Part shown: positions 18,516 to 27,173 of the stretch, one piece after another
How positions within the stretch are numbered: the stretch's first letter is position 1
Layout: the number at the start of each line of letters is the position of its first letter
Origin: Candidatus Roseilinea sp.
Lineage (GTDB): Bacteria > Chloroflexota > Anaerolineae > J036 > Brachytrichaceae
NCBI GenBank assembly: GCA_025055235.1
Contig: JANWYN010000064.1
Location: 1-64,000 of the forward strand
Direction: 5' to 3'
DNA: 64,000 bases
Position numbers and translations under genes: made by a program
Notes under the pieces: generated by a model
Told to the model about the DNA's origin: nothing
Seen by the model: only the letters and a program-made list of their open reading frames with translations
The model's database searches: none

Positions 18516-20792
18516 CTAGGCGATCTCCTGGACTGGAACGATGTGCGATGCGAGCACGGCGCTGCGGCGAATCAGTTCGCCATCGCGATACAGCGGGCGT
18601 GGCCCGCGCTCTAGGCCGGCGATGGTCGGCTCGGGAACGGCCACGTCGTATGGGTGCACACTAGAAGGATCGCGTTCGGCGTCGCCGGCATAGCGCGCAC
18701 CTAAGCCGCCGGTGTTGTCGTATACCGTGCCGCCGTAATATAGATCGCTGCGCCCCATCGGCGGCCACTGCGGGCCGCTCGCGCTGATGAACTCGTAGGA
18801 CAGCTCGCGGTAGTGCGGGATGTTTCGCGCGATGTCGGCGAAGATGTGCATCGGTCCCTGGAAGCCCCAGTTGTGGCCGAGCCGCTTGGCGATCTCCTGC
18901 GCCACCCACCAATCGGGCCGGGCTTCGCCCAACGGCGGAAGGGCGCGATAGAAGCGCTGCACGCGCCGGTCGCCGCTGGTGAACGTGCCCTCGCGCTCGG
19001 CGAAACTCAGCGCGGGCAGCACGACATCGGCCCGCTTTGCCAGCTCCGTCATGAACAGCTCTTGCACGACGGTGAACTTAGCCGGCGGCGCGTCGCTTGC
19101 GTCGCCCACGCCGATCAACCAAGCTGCCTCGAATTGAGAATTCGCCTCGACCTTACCGTTCACGCCATCCCTTGAAGCGTCCATGTGCCCGGTGCCCAAT
19201 GTCATGTCGAAGACACCTTGGGTGTTGGCATGCGGGTAGAGGGCGAGCAGGCCGCTATCGGCCTTGCCGGCGTGGCCGGTCGCGATGAGCAGGTTGGCCA
19301 GCGACTGCGCCAATGCGCGCGCGCCGGGGCCGTCCAAGCTTTCGTCGCCGAAGACGATCAGCAGGTTACGCGCGTCCTTCAAGTCCTTCGCGATGAGTTC
19401 CTCGCTCTGGGTGACCACCCACTGCGCTGCATAGCCGGGTTCGTAGCGATAGATTGCCCGCGCGTAGCGGTGCATCTTCGTGCTGCGTGCGTGAGCCATC
19501 ACCAACGCCGCGCCGCGATCTACTACGGCCTGGCGCAAACGCAAGAACCACACCGGCGCTTGCTCCTCCACGTCGCCGTTTACCACGAGGATCACATCGC
19601 CCTTGCCCAGCCGGGCGAAGTCGGTTTGCGCGCCTACGCCGAAGGCGCGCACGACGTCCGCATAGTGCGCCGGCACGGACGGTGACATGCCGATCGCACC
19701 GCCTAGCGCGCGCATCAGCTTGGCGACGAGATAGGCATCTTCGTTGGCGATCCGGTCGCCGACCACAGCGGCCACGTGCGAGCCTGCAGCCTTCAGCCGG
19801 TCGCTCACCAGTTGCAGCGCTTGCTCCCAGGTTGCCTCGACCAGCCGGCCATCGCGCCGGATCATCGGTTGGCGCAGGCGATCCTCGGCGCGAGTGAAGT
19901 GATGCACGTAGCGCCCCTTGTCGCAGATCCAGATTTCGTTCACCTGCTCGTTCTGGCGCGGCATCACGCGCTTGATCTCGTAGCCGCCGGTTTTCGTCTC
20001 CAGCCGGGTGTTCAGCGTGATGTTGCACCCGACGGGGCAGTGCGTGCACAGGCTCTGCGCACTGTCGAGTTCCCACGGCCTCGCCTTGAAGCGAAAGTCG
20101 GCTGTGGTCAGCGCGCCGACCGGGCAGATGTCGGTCGTGTTGCCGCCGAAGTACGAGTCGAACGGCGGGTCGCTGAAGGTGATGATCTCCATGCCCCGCC
20201 CGCGGTCGTGGAACTGCAACACATGATCGTCGGCGATCTCATCCTGAAAGCGGATGCAGCGCGCGCACTGGATGCAGCGCTCGCGGTCGAGGTAAATCAG
20301 GTCGCCAAGCGGCACGTGCTTCTCGTTGTGAAACTTGGCGTCGTAGTCGAAACGGCTGACGCCGGGGCCGAAGCCCAGGGTCAGGTTCTGCAACGGGCAC
20401 TCGCCGCCTTTGTCACAGATGGGGCAATCCAGCGGGTGTGAGGTGAGCAGGAACTCCAGGATGTCCTCGCGCGCAGCGCGCACCTGCTCAGTCGCCGTCC
20501 GGACGACCATGCCTTCGCTTACCGGCGTCGTGCAGGCCGTCGTCAGCTTGGGCATGAAGACGATGACCACGTTGCCCTGCTCATCGCGCACCGGCTGCTT
20601 GGTCGCCGGGTCTATCTTCGGCGTGCCGATGTCCACCAGGCACATGCGGCACATGCCCACCGGCTTGAGCTTGGGGTGATAGCAAAACACCGGGATGTCG
20701 TTCCCGATCTTCTTCGCCGCATCCACCACCAGCGTGCCTTTCGGCACCGACACAGGCACGCCGTCAATCGTCAGATTCACTAGGTCAGCCAT
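18516..20792 (-). CDS. nuoG: NADH-quinone oxidoreductase subunit G
   Basis: 758 aa Fe-S subunit with a molybdopterin-oxidoreductase-like C-terminal half. Seen: 2Fe-2S ligands CYHP..CRMC (about 37-51), HPLDCPICDKGGECPLQ with the His-ligated cluster, CIQCARCIRFQDEI and ICPVGALT, then CTHCPVGCN, the extra cluster motif found in many bacteria. The molybdopterin fold (residues 230-750) is expected to be catalytically empty. It lies 3 nt downstream of the OB-fold gene. Confidence 0.97.
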   Translation of the reverse strand: MADLVNLTIDGVPVSVPKGTLVVDAAKKIGNDIPVFCYHPKLKPVGMCRMCLVDIGTPKIDPATKQPVRDEQGNVVIVFMPKLTTACTTPVSEGMVVRTATEQVRAAREDILEFLLTSHPLDCPICDKGGECPLQNLTLGFGPGVSRFDYDAKFHNEKHVPLGDLIYLDRERCIQCARCIRFQDEIADDHVLQFHDRGRGMEIITFSDPPFDSYFGGNTTDICPVGALTTADFRFKARPWELDSAQSLCTHCPVGCNITLNTRLETKTGGYEIKRVMPRQNEQVNEIWICDKGRYVHHFTRAEDRLRQPMIRRDGRLVEATWEQALQLVSDRLKAAGSHVAAVVGDRIANEDAYLVAKLMRALGGAIGMSPSVPAHYADVVRAFGVGAQTDFARLGKGDVILVVNGDVEEQAPVWFLRLRQAVVDRGAALVMAHARSTKMHRYARAIYRYEPGYAAQWVVTQSEELIAKDLKDARNLLIVFGDESLDGPGARALAQSLANLLIATGHAGKADSGLLALYPHANTQGVFDMTLGTGHMDASRDGVNGKVEANSQFEAAWLIGVGDASDAPPAKFTVVQELFMTELAKRADVVLPALSFAEREGTFTSGDRRVQRFYRALPPLGEARPDWWVAQEIAKRLGHNWGFQGPMHIFADIARNIPHYRELSYEFISASGPQWPPMGRSDLYYGGTVYDNTGGLGARYAGDAERDPSSVHPYDVAVPEPTIAGLERGPRPLYRDGELIRRSAVLASHIVPVQEIA

Positions 20793-20795
20793 ACC

Positions 20796-21764
20796 TCATC
20801 GTTTCACTTGCACATCGCTGGGCAGCGCCACCTCGATGGCGACGCCCCCGGTCTTTGACGCTTTCACGCGCCCGATCGCCTCGATCTTGTCGCCTACTTT
20901 CAACTTGACGCGCTTGGCCACCACCTGATAGAGGCGCAGGCGCTGCGCGCCGGTCTCATCTTTGATCAACACTTCGCTGCCGTTGTCGAACGGCTCGATG
21001 CGAGCAACCTCGCCGATCACACGCACGATCGCGTTGTGATCGTTGCCGCTGATCTGCGACAAGGCATATTGCCTCACATCGCGTGCCGGTGGCGCGACGA
21101 CGCGAATTCGGCTCGCCGAGCCCGGCGTGATCTCCAGCGCGCCGCCAAAGGTGTTCACCTCGCCGGTCACGCTCAGCGTCGCTCCGACGTTGAGCTGCTC
21201 TGGCTTGACCAGCGCATCGAACACGTTCTCGAAGATCGTGACCGTGATCTGGCCGGTGTCGTCGCCCAGTCGCAGCTTGAAGCCGGCGGAGAAGTTGGAC
21301 GCTTCGGCGACGACGCCCTGCACCGCCACGGTCTTGCCTACATCGCCCGATCCGATCGCCCCAATTGCCATCGGTGTGATCGGCGGCGCGGGTTTCACGA
21401 TCACCACATCCGTCCCGCGCACCGGCACGATCTGCTTTTCTGTGTTGAAGAAGTCCACCTTGCCGGTGACGTTGACCGTCGCGCCCTCGATCAGTTGATC
21501 TGGCCCTGGCGCTTGCTTCAACTCGCGGTCGAACAGCACCAGGGTGATCTTGCCGGTGTCGTCGCTGACCACGTAGCGCATGCCGGCTTTGAACCGGCGC
21601 TCGCTCTGAATCACGCCCTCGATGGTGACGAACTTGCCTTTGTGTTCAGTTGTGATCTTGCCGATCGGTGTGACGACTTCCTCCGCCGCGTGCACCGGCA
21701 GCCACGCGGTCAACGCCAACAGCACAACGGCGAGGCGCGCCGTCCACCTCACTTTCGCGTTCAC
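20796..21764 (-). CDS. Secreted triple OB-fold protein
   Basis: 322 aa with a Sec signal peptide (VRWTARLAVVLLALTAWLPVHAAE). Three repeats of an OB-fold-like unit follow, each with a V-x-GVV/GVI strand and a DDTGxI or DETGA turn: near residues 45-75 (VTIEGVIQ..VSDDTGKI), 140-175 (VAVQGVVA..LGDDTGQI) and 250-280 (VRVIGEVA..KDETGA). It acts outside the cytoplasmic membrane; the ligand is unknown. Coupled to both neighbours: 4-nt overlap upstream and a 3-nt gap to nuoG. A related protein is encoded at 40012-41076. Confidence 0.8.
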   Translation of the reverse strand: MNAKVRWTARLAVVLLALTAWLPVHAAEEVVTPIGKITTEHKGKFVTIEGVIQSERRFKAGMRYVVSDDTGKITLVLFDRELKQAPGPDQLIEGATVNVTGKVDFFNTEKQIVPVRGTDVVIVKPAPPITPMAIGAIGSGDVGKTVAVQGVVAEASNFSAGFKLRLGDDTGQITVTIFENVFDALVKPEQLNVGATLSVTGEVNTFGGALEITPGSASRIRVVAPPARDVRQYALSQISGNDHNAIVRVIGEVARIEPFDNGSEVLIKDETGAQRLRLYQVVAKRVKLKVGDKIEAIGRVKASKTGGVAIEVALPSDVQVKR

Positions 21765-22279
21765 AGCGATTCGAGCACCTCGGGCGGCACCTGGCTGCGC
21801 AACTCTGGATAACGTTCCAGGATGCGCTCGATGTCGAGCAAGTCTTTCTTTCGTTTGCTGGATCGGCGCTCTGGGTCTTGCGCTGCCCAGACCTTGCCCT
21901 GTAGCACATCTTCTAGCCGAGCTACCCGCAGCAGCATGCCGAGCACTTTCTTCGTCTGAGCGCGTTCGACATAGGCAGCGTAGCGCGGATCGGTTTGAAT
22001 CCGGATGCGCAAGTTCGAACCAGGCGCCGACACATTCAAGCTGTGCGCATATTCCTCAACCTTGAACGCTGTGGCCAATAATCGCTTCGCTTCCTGGAGC
22101 TGATCGTTTGCAATGACCACATCGAGATCGAGGCTGACGAGCGGTTCGACATAGGCGTTCACAGCCTGGCCTCCAATCACGCAATAGCGCAGGCCATGTT
22201 CCTCCAGCAACCCCACGAATCGCTCCAGCAGGTTGCTTTCGTCCATGGCGACAGCTTTCCAGAAGGCTAGGGCTTGCAT
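21761..22279 (-). CDS. Nucleotidyltransferase-fold protein (AbiEii-like class)
   Basis: 172 aa. YCVIGGQAVNAYVEPLVSLDLDVVIA (about residues 32-57) gives the G-G motif and D-x-D metal site of the DNA polymerase beta-like nucleotidyltransferases, in the AbiEii/minimal-NTase style. A basic patch (PERRSSKRKKDLLDIERIL) lies near the C-terminus. No HEPN partner is adjacent; the partner could be elsewhere. It starts 6 nt after the nuoF stop. A second start at 22246 (MDESN) is also possible. Function is unknown. Confidence 0.75.
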   Translation of the reverse strand: MQALAFWKAVAMDESNLLERFVGLLEEHGLRYCVIGGQAVNAYVEPLVSLDLDVVIANDQLQEAKRLLATAFKVEEYAHSLNVSAPGSNLRIRIQTDPRYAAYVERAQTKKVLGMLLRVARLEDVLQGKVWAAQDPERRSSKRKKDLLDIERILERYPELRSQVPPEVLESL

Positions 22280-22285
22280 GATCGG

Positions 22286-23650
22286 TCAGTGGCGGGCGAT
22301 GACGCCGTCGGGCCCGGCGATGACGCCCTCGCGGATCAACTCGTCGGTATAACCGTTCATCTTGCCGCCCTGATGGTTGGCGATGAACGCTTCGTATTCT
22401 GCCCGGAAGTGCTTGAGCGTGCTTTGCATCGGCGACGTGGCGAATTCGCCCAGCAGGCAGAAGCACTTGCCGGCCATCTGCCCGGCCACCTCGCCAATCA
22501 TGTCCACGTCTTCCAGTGTGCCGCGACCGGAGAGGATCTTGTCGTAGAGCTTGAGCGCCCAATAGGTGCCCTCGCGGCAGGGCGTGCACTTGCCGCAGCT
22601 CTCGTGTTTGAAGAAGCGCACCATCTTGCGCGCCGCCCACACGATGTCCACGGTGTCGTCGAGGATGACGAACGAGGCCGAGCCGAGGATCGAGCCGGCA
22701 GCCTGCACGCTCTCGTAGTCCAGCTTCGTGTCGAGCGCGCTGGCCGGCAGGATCGGCGCGGACGAACCGGCGGGCAGCACGCCTTTCACCGGCCGGCCGT
22801 CAATCGTGCCGCCGGCCATCTCGATCAACTCGCGGATGGTGTATTTGCCCAGCGGCAGCTCGTAGTTGCCCGGCTTGTTCACGCGCCCGCTTACGCAGAA
22901 GATCTTCGTGCCGGGGCTCTTCTCCGTGCCGTATTGGCGGTACCACTGCGCGCCGTTCAGCACGATGGGCGGCACGTTGGCCAAGGTCTCGACGTTGTTG
23001 ATCACCGTCGGCTTGGCGTAGAGGCCCTGCGTGGCCGGGAAGGGTGGGCGCAGGCGCGGCTGGCCGAGCTGGCCTTCCAACGACGACAGCAGCGCCGTCT
23101 CCTCACCGCAGATGTATGCACCGGCGCCCATGTGGATATGGATGTCTATGTCGAAGCCGCTGCCGAGCACGTTCTTGCCCAGCATGCCGTGCGCGTAGGC
23201 TTCGTCTATGGCCTTCTGCAGCGTCTTAGCCGGCTCGTAGAACTCGCCACGCAGATAGATGTAGGCCGTCTTGGCCTGCACGGCATACGCGCACAGCACT
23301 ACGCCCTCGATGAGCTGGTGCGGGTTGCAATCAATGATCTGGTGATCCTTGAACGTGCCGGCCTCGCTCTCATCGCCGTTGACCACGACGTACTTGGGGA
23401 AGACGTCCTTGGGAATGAAGCTCCACTTCACACCGGCGGGAAAGCCTGCGCCGCCGCGACCGCGCAGGCCGCTATCCTTGACGACGTTGATCACCTCGTC
23501 CGGCTTCATCGTCGTCAGCGCCTTCTTCCACGCCGCATAACCGTCGTTGGCGACGTAAACGTCGTACTCGCGAATGTCCGGCACGTCAATGTCGCGCAGC
23601 AACACGTGCCGGTCCATCGTCTTGTGCTTCGTTCCGTAAAACCCAGCCAT
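22286..23650 (-). CDS. nuoF: NADH-quinone oxidoreductase subunit F
   Basis: 454 aa flavoprotein that oxidises NADH. Seen: GLRGRGGAGFPAGVKW (NADH site), FMN loop VVNGDESEAGTFKD, YIYLRGEF, GAGAYICGEETALLSSLEG and the N3 cluster ESCGKCTPCREGTYW. All conserved residues are present. Between nuoE and nuoF lies a retropepsin-like gene. Confidence 0.97.
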   Translation of the reverse strand: MAGFYGTKHKTMDRHVLLRDIDVPDIREYDVYVANDGYAAWKKALTTMKPDEVINVVKDSGLRGRGGAGFPAGVKWSFIPKDVFPKYVVVNGDESEAGTFKDHQIIDCNPHQLIEGVVLCAYAVQAKTAYIYLRGEFYEPAKTLQKAIDEAYAHGMLGKNVLGSGFDIDIHIHMGAGAYICGEETALLSSLEGQLGQPRLRPPFPATQGLYAKPTVINNVETLANVPPIVLNGAQWYRQYGTEKSPGTKIFCVSGRVNKPGNYELPLGKYTIRELIEMAGGTIDGRPVKGVLPAGSSAPILPASALDTKLDYESVQAAGSILGSASFVILDDTVDIVWAARKMVRFFKHESCGKCTPCREGTYWALKLYDKILSGRGTLEDVDMIGEVAGQMAGKCFCLLGEFATSPMQSTLKHFRAEYEAFIANHQGGKMNGYTDELIREGVIAGPDGVIARH

Positions 23651-23668
23651 ATCCCTTTACTCCACAAC

Positions 23669-24022
23669 TCAAGCCAACATCGCCCGCATCGGTTGTAGCG
23701 AGCGCTTGAACGGGTCGAGCACCAACCCCAACACCTCCAGAGTCACTGCGCCGAGGAGCGCCTCGTCACCGGGCTCGCCCAGGATGACCGGGCTGGTGCC
23801 GTCCTTGCCGGCCAGCGCGATGTGCGCTTCCGAAATCGGCCGGCTGGTGGTCGTACCATCGGCCAGCGTGAACGTCATCTGCCGCTTGGGCTGCAGCCCT
23901 AACTCGCGCCAGACCGGATCGGGCAGCAGCGTGTAGGTCGCGCCGCTATCCACCAGGAAATTCACGCGCGCCTGCTTGCCGGTCGGCCCGGTCACAATGC
24001 CCTCGATGAATGTAAGACCCAT
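23669..24022 (-). CDS. Retropepsin-like aspartyl protease family protein
   Basis: 117 aa. VNFLVDSGATYTLLPDPVWRELGL carries the DSGAT active-site motif, and LLGAVTLEVLGLVLDP matches the second conserved segment of the small clan AA proteases. One active-site Asp per chain implies a dimer, as in retropepsins. No signal peptide or helix is seen, so cytoplasmic. It starts 2 nt after the nuoE stop, inside the complex I operon. A role in complex I maturation is possible but untested. Confidence 0.8.
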   Translation of the reverse strand: MGLTFIEGIVTGPTGKQARVNFLVDSGATYTLLPDPVWRELGLQPKRQMTFTLADGTTTSRPISEAHIALAGKDGTSPVILGEPGDEALLGAVTLEVLGLVLDPFKRSLQPMRAMLA

Positions 24023-24024
24023 GC

Positions 24025-24501
24025 TCAGCTTCGCGAAAGCTCGTCCACCATCCGGTCGAACGACTCCTCAGTCAGTTCGTAGCGATACTCGCGGTTAACC
24101 TGCGCCACCGGCGCGCGGTCGCACGCCGCGATGCACATGACGGTGTTCAGGGTGAACTTGCCGTCGGGCGTGGTCTGGCCGGCACGGATGCCCAGCTTCT
24201 TCTCGCAATGGGTGACGAACTTGTCCGCGCCGCGCAGCGCACACGGCAGGTCATCGCACACGTCAATCACGTATTTGCCGACCGGCTGTTCGTAGAACAT
24301 CGTGTAGAAGCCGACGATGCTCTTTACCTCGGTCGGGTCGCAGCCGATGATCTCGGCCACCTCGCGCACGGCCTCGTCGCTGCAGTAGCCGTATTCTTCT
24401 TGCGCGATATACAGCAACGGCATGACCGCGCTGCGCTTGCGCTCCGGCGGATATTTGGCCAGCACCTTCTCGATGTCGGCGGCTCGCTTCTCTTTAAGCA
24501 T
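24025..24501 (-). CDS. nuoE: NADH-quinone oxidoreductase subunit E
   Basis: 158 aa thioredoxin-like subunit with the N1a 2Fe-2S cluster. Ligands: CDDLPC (C-x4-C) and CIAAC (C-x3-C). Also RSAVMPLLYIAQEEYGYCSDEAVREVAEI and VGFYTMFYEQPVGKY. Complete and of usual length. Confidence 0.97.
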   Translation of the reverse strand: MLKEKRAADIEKVLAKYPPERKRSAVMPLLYIAQEEYGYCSDEAVREVAEIIGCDPTEVKSIVGFYTMFYEQPVGKYVIDVCDDLPCALRGADKFVTHCEKKLGIRAGQTTPDGKFTLNTVMCIAACDRAPVAQVNREYRYELTEESFDRMVDELSRS

Positions 24502-24529
24502 TTGTCACTAATGATCTGGTGAGCAAGTT

Positions 24530-24603
24530 ATTTGGTAATTGGTAATTGGTAACTGGTAATCATCAATCATCAATTACTAATTACCAGTTACGAATTACCA
24601 ACA
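24530..24603. repeat. Heptamer foldback (GGTAATT / AATTACC)
   Basis: Between nuoD and nuoE (102-nt gap). Four GGTAATT-type words (24533-24561), a short atcaatcatc spacer, then aattactaattaccagttac, the complement (24572-24601). A clear hairpin. Confidence 0.92.
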
Positions 24604-25893
24604 TCACCGATCCACATCTCCCAACACGATATCAATCGAACCGATGATGGCGACGATGTCGGCCAGCAGCGCGCCCTTGCTGATCTCGCCCAACGGTTGC
24701 AAATTGTGGAACGACGGCGCGCGGAAGTGCACCCGGCGTGGCTTAGGCGAGCCGTCGCCACTGAGCAGCACGCCGTATTCGCCCTTGCCGCTCTCGACGG
24801 CGAAATACACCTCGCCTTCCGGCGCTTTGAACCCTTCAGTCCACAGCTTGAAGTGATGGATGAGCGACTCCATCGAGTAGGCGATCTCGTGCTTGGGCGG
24901 CGGAGCCACCTTGCGATCGTCGGTCATCACCGGGCCGGGCGGCAGCCGGTCCATCGCCTGCTTGATGATCTTGAGCGACTGGTTGAACTCTTCCATCCGG
25001 CACTTGTAGCGGTCATACACGTCGCCGTTGCTGCCAAGCGGCACGCTGAACTCGAAGTGGTCGTAGCTCGAATACGGCTGCGCCTTGCGCACGTCGTAGT
25101 TCACGCCGCTCCCGCGCAGGCATGGGCCGGTCATCCCCCAAGCGATGGCGTCCTGGGCGCTGATCTTGCCGATGCCGACGGTGCGCTCCTTCCACAGCGG
25201 GTTCTCCTTCAGCAGCTTCTCGTATTCGAGGAGGCGGCCGGGGAAGACGTCGAGCACGCGCTGCACCAGTTGCGGGAAGTGTGCTGGCACGTCGCGCCAC
25301 AAGCCGCCAGGGCGGATGTAGCTGCTCATCATGCGCGCGCCGCTGACGGCCTCGTAGATGTCCAAGATCATCTCGCGCTCGCGCATGCAGTAGAGGAACA
25401 CGCTCATCGCGCCGATGTCCAGCGCGTGCGTGCCCAGCCACACCAGGTGGCTGTTCATGCGCGTCAGCTCCATCAGGATCACGCGCAAGTATTGTGCACG
25501 GATGGGCACGTCAATGCCGACCAGCTTCTCCACGGCGCCGCAAAAGGCCAGGTTGTTGCTCATCGGTGCCAGGTAGTCGGTGCGGTCGGTGAGCGGGATG
25601 ACCTTGAGATAGGTCTTGCCCTCGGCGGTCTTTTCGATGCCGGTATGCAGGTAGCCGATGTCGGGGATGCAACTGACGATGGTCTCACCGTCCAGCTCGA
25701 GCAGCAGCCGGAGCACGCCATGCGTGCTGGGGTGTTGTGGCCCCATGTTGAGCAGCATGGTTTCGCCGGTGAGCGCGCGCGGGCTGACCAGCTTCTTCAG
25801 CTGCTCGAAGGTGATGTCGAGCTGGACGTCCTCGGCCCGCACTGCATTCAGCGGCGAGTCCTCGACGCGGATAGGGGGTTCTGCAATCGCCAT
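24604..25893 (-). CDS. nuoD: NADH-quinone oxidoreductase subunit D
   Basis: 429 aa, homologous to the NiFe hydrogenase large subunit without the metal ligands. Seen: LNMGPQHPSTHGVLRLLLELDGE, GYLHTGIEKTAEGKTY (quinone-site Tyr and His region), LDIGAMSVFLYCMREREMILD and GSIDIVLGDVDR at the C-terminus. Complete. Confidence 0.97.
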   Translation of the reverse strand: MAIAEPPIRVEDSPLNAVRAEDVQLDITFEQLKKLVSPRALTGETMLLNMGPQHPSTHGVLRLLLELDGETIVSCIPDIGYLHTGIEKTAEGKTYLKVIPLTDRTDYLAPMSNNLAFCGAVEKLVGIDVPIRAQYLRVILMELTRMNSHLVWLGTHALDIGAMSVFLYCMREREMILDIYEAVSGARMMSSYIRPGGLWRDVPAHFPQLVQRVLDVFPGRLLEYEKLLKENPLWKERTVGIGKISAQDAIAWGMTGPCLRGSGVNYDVRKAQPYSSYDHFEFSVPLGSNGDVYDRYKCRMEEFNQSLKIIKQAMDRLPPGPVMTDDRKVAPPPKHEIAYSMESLIHHFKLWTEGFKAPEGEVYFAVESGKGEYGVLLSGDGSPKPRRVHFRAPSFHNLQPLGEISKGALLADIVAIIGSIDIVLGDVDR

Positions 25894-25897
25894 CTTT

Positions 25898-26022
25898 TAG
25901 ATCAAAGAACCAAGAGCTGAGAACCAAAGTCAAGAGCAAAGAACCGAAAGCGAATCGTTTGTCTTGGTTCTTAATTCTCAATTCTTGATTCTTGGTTCTT
26001 GAATCTCGAATCTTGACTCTTT
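25898..26022. repeat. Heptamer foldback (GAACCAA / TTGGTTC)
   Basis: The largest nuo-operon gap (129 nt, nuoC-nuoD). The left arm has repeated AAGAACC/AAGAGC-type words (25902-25950). The right arm (25960-26020) has eight or nine words of the CTTGGTT/CTCAATT/CTTGATT type. Arms are complementary around AAAGCGAATCGTTT. Confidence 0.92.
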
Positions 26023-26532
26023 CTACTCCGTCGCATACGGTTTCGCGGCATCAATGCGCGCGCGGTTGAACGAGAACGCATTCTCCTCCACCGTGACCGG
26101 CACCTCCTTGCGCAGCGGGTGGCCCTGGTAGTCCGGCGGCAGCAAGATGCGCCGTAGGTCAGGATGCCCCTCGAAGTGGATGCCGAATAGGTCGTAGATC
26201 TCGCGCTCCAGCCAGTTGGCGTTGCGATACACCGGCACGGCGGATGGGATGCTGGCGTCGTACTCGCTCAGCATCACCTTGACGCGCACGCGAATGTTGC
26301 GTGGGATTGAATACAACTGGTAGAGGATGCCGAAGCGTGGCTCGCGCGGGTAGTAGTCCACGCACGTCTCGTCGGTCAGCATGTTGAATTGCTGGACATC
26401 GCGCAGGTGCGTCAACACTTCGATGATGCGCTCGCGTGGCACATGCAGCGTCACCTCGTCGCGAAAGAGGGTGACCTGGCTGATCGCATCGCCCAGCGCA
26501 GACTTGAGCAGTTCACTCAGCGGTTGATTCAT
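26023..26532 (-). CDS. nuoC: NADH-quinone oxidoreductase subunit C
   Basis: 169 aa from the ATG at 26532 (MNQPL). Seen: YDLFGIHFEGHPDLRRILLPPDYQGHPLRKE, the NuoC signature. The frame continues upstream to 26586, but those 18 codons derive from the repeat element, so the shorter start is preferred. Confidence 0.94.
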   Translation of the reverse strand: MNQPLSELLKSALGDAISQVTLFRDEVTLHVPRERIIEVLTHLRDVQQFNMLTDETCVDYYPREPRFGILYQLYSIPRNIRVRVKVMLSEYDASIPSAVPVYRNANWLEREIYDLFGIHFEGHPDLRRILLPPDYQGHPLRKEVPVTVEENAFSFNRARIDAAKPYATE

Positions 26533-26534
26533 CG

Positions 26535-26598
26535 TGTTGCGTGTTGCGTCGTAAGCCTTGCGGCTTACGTCTTGCGTTCTACGCAATGCGTGACGTGT
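26535..26598. repeat. Heptamer element (GTTGCGT / ACGCAAT)
   Basis: Between nuoB and nuoC. Words such as GTGTTGC/GTTGCGT then gtcttgcgttctacgcaatgcgtgacg; gtaagcc ttgc ggcttac (about 26554-26571) forms an internal hairpin. Confidence 0.7.
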
Positions 26599-26601
26599 TA
26601 T

Positions 26602-27084
26602 TCACTGCCACTTCTTCAGCGGCTCGTGTTTGATCTTCTCTTGCAGCTTCATGATGCCGTCAATCAGCGTCTCGGGGCGCGGCGGGCAGCCGGCCACATA
26701 CACGTCCACCGGCACGATCTCGTCCACGCCCTGCACGATGGCGTAGTTGTTGAACACGCCGCCGCACGAGGCGCAATCGCCCATCGCGATCACCCACTTC
26801 GGATCCGGCATCTGGTCATATAGGTTGCGCAGCACCGGCGCCATCTTGCGGCTCACCCGGCCGGCGACGATCATCAAGTCGCTTTGGCGCGGGCTGGCGC
26901 GCATCAACTCCATGCCGAAGCGCGACAGGTCATAGCGCGAGGCCTGCGTGCTCATCATTTCGATGGCGCAGCATGCCAGGCCGAACAGCATCGGCCAGAT
27001 GGCATTCGACCGCGCCCAATTCACCGCCTTCTCCAACGAAGTGGTGACGATGCCCATGTCACCCAGTTTCTGTTCCAGTCCCAT
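26602..27084 (-). CDS. nuoB: NADH-quinone oxidoreductase subunit B
   Basis: 160 aa from the ATG at 27084 (MGLEQ). Binds terminal cluster N2: [10 protein letters not shown] (tandem Cys), GDCASCGG and VAGCPPRPE. Longer starts (to 27153) would add 23 repeat-derived residues and are unlikely. Confidence 0.96.
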   Translation of the reverse strand: MGLEQKLGDMGIVTTSLEKAVNWARSNAIWPMLFGLACCAIEMMSTQASRYDLSRFGMELMRASPRQSDLMIVAGRVSRKMAPVLRNLYDQMPDPKWVIAMGDCASCGGVFNNYAIVQGVDEIVPVDVYVAGCPPRPETLIDGIMKLQEKIKHEPLKKWQ

Positions 27085-27097
27085 TCCCGAACTCCGT

Positions 27098-27173
27098 TCG
27101 GAATTGAGAATGAAGAATTGAGAATGGTGAAAACCACCTTTCTCAATTCTCAATTCTCAATTCTTCATTTGTC
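27098..27173. repeat. Heptamer foldback (AATTGAG / CTCAATT)
   Basis: Between nuoA and nuoB. The left arm is gaattgagaatgaagaatt, the loop has GGTG-aaaa-CCACC, and the right arm is tttctcaattctcaattctc. Near-perfect hairpin of more than 20 bp. The right edge reaches into the last codons of nuoA. Confidence 0.92.

Noticed and set aside
12748-27173. Heptamer runs as CRISPR arrays
   Set aside because: The units are 7 bp with no unique spacers and no cas genes; period and structure do not fit CRISPR.
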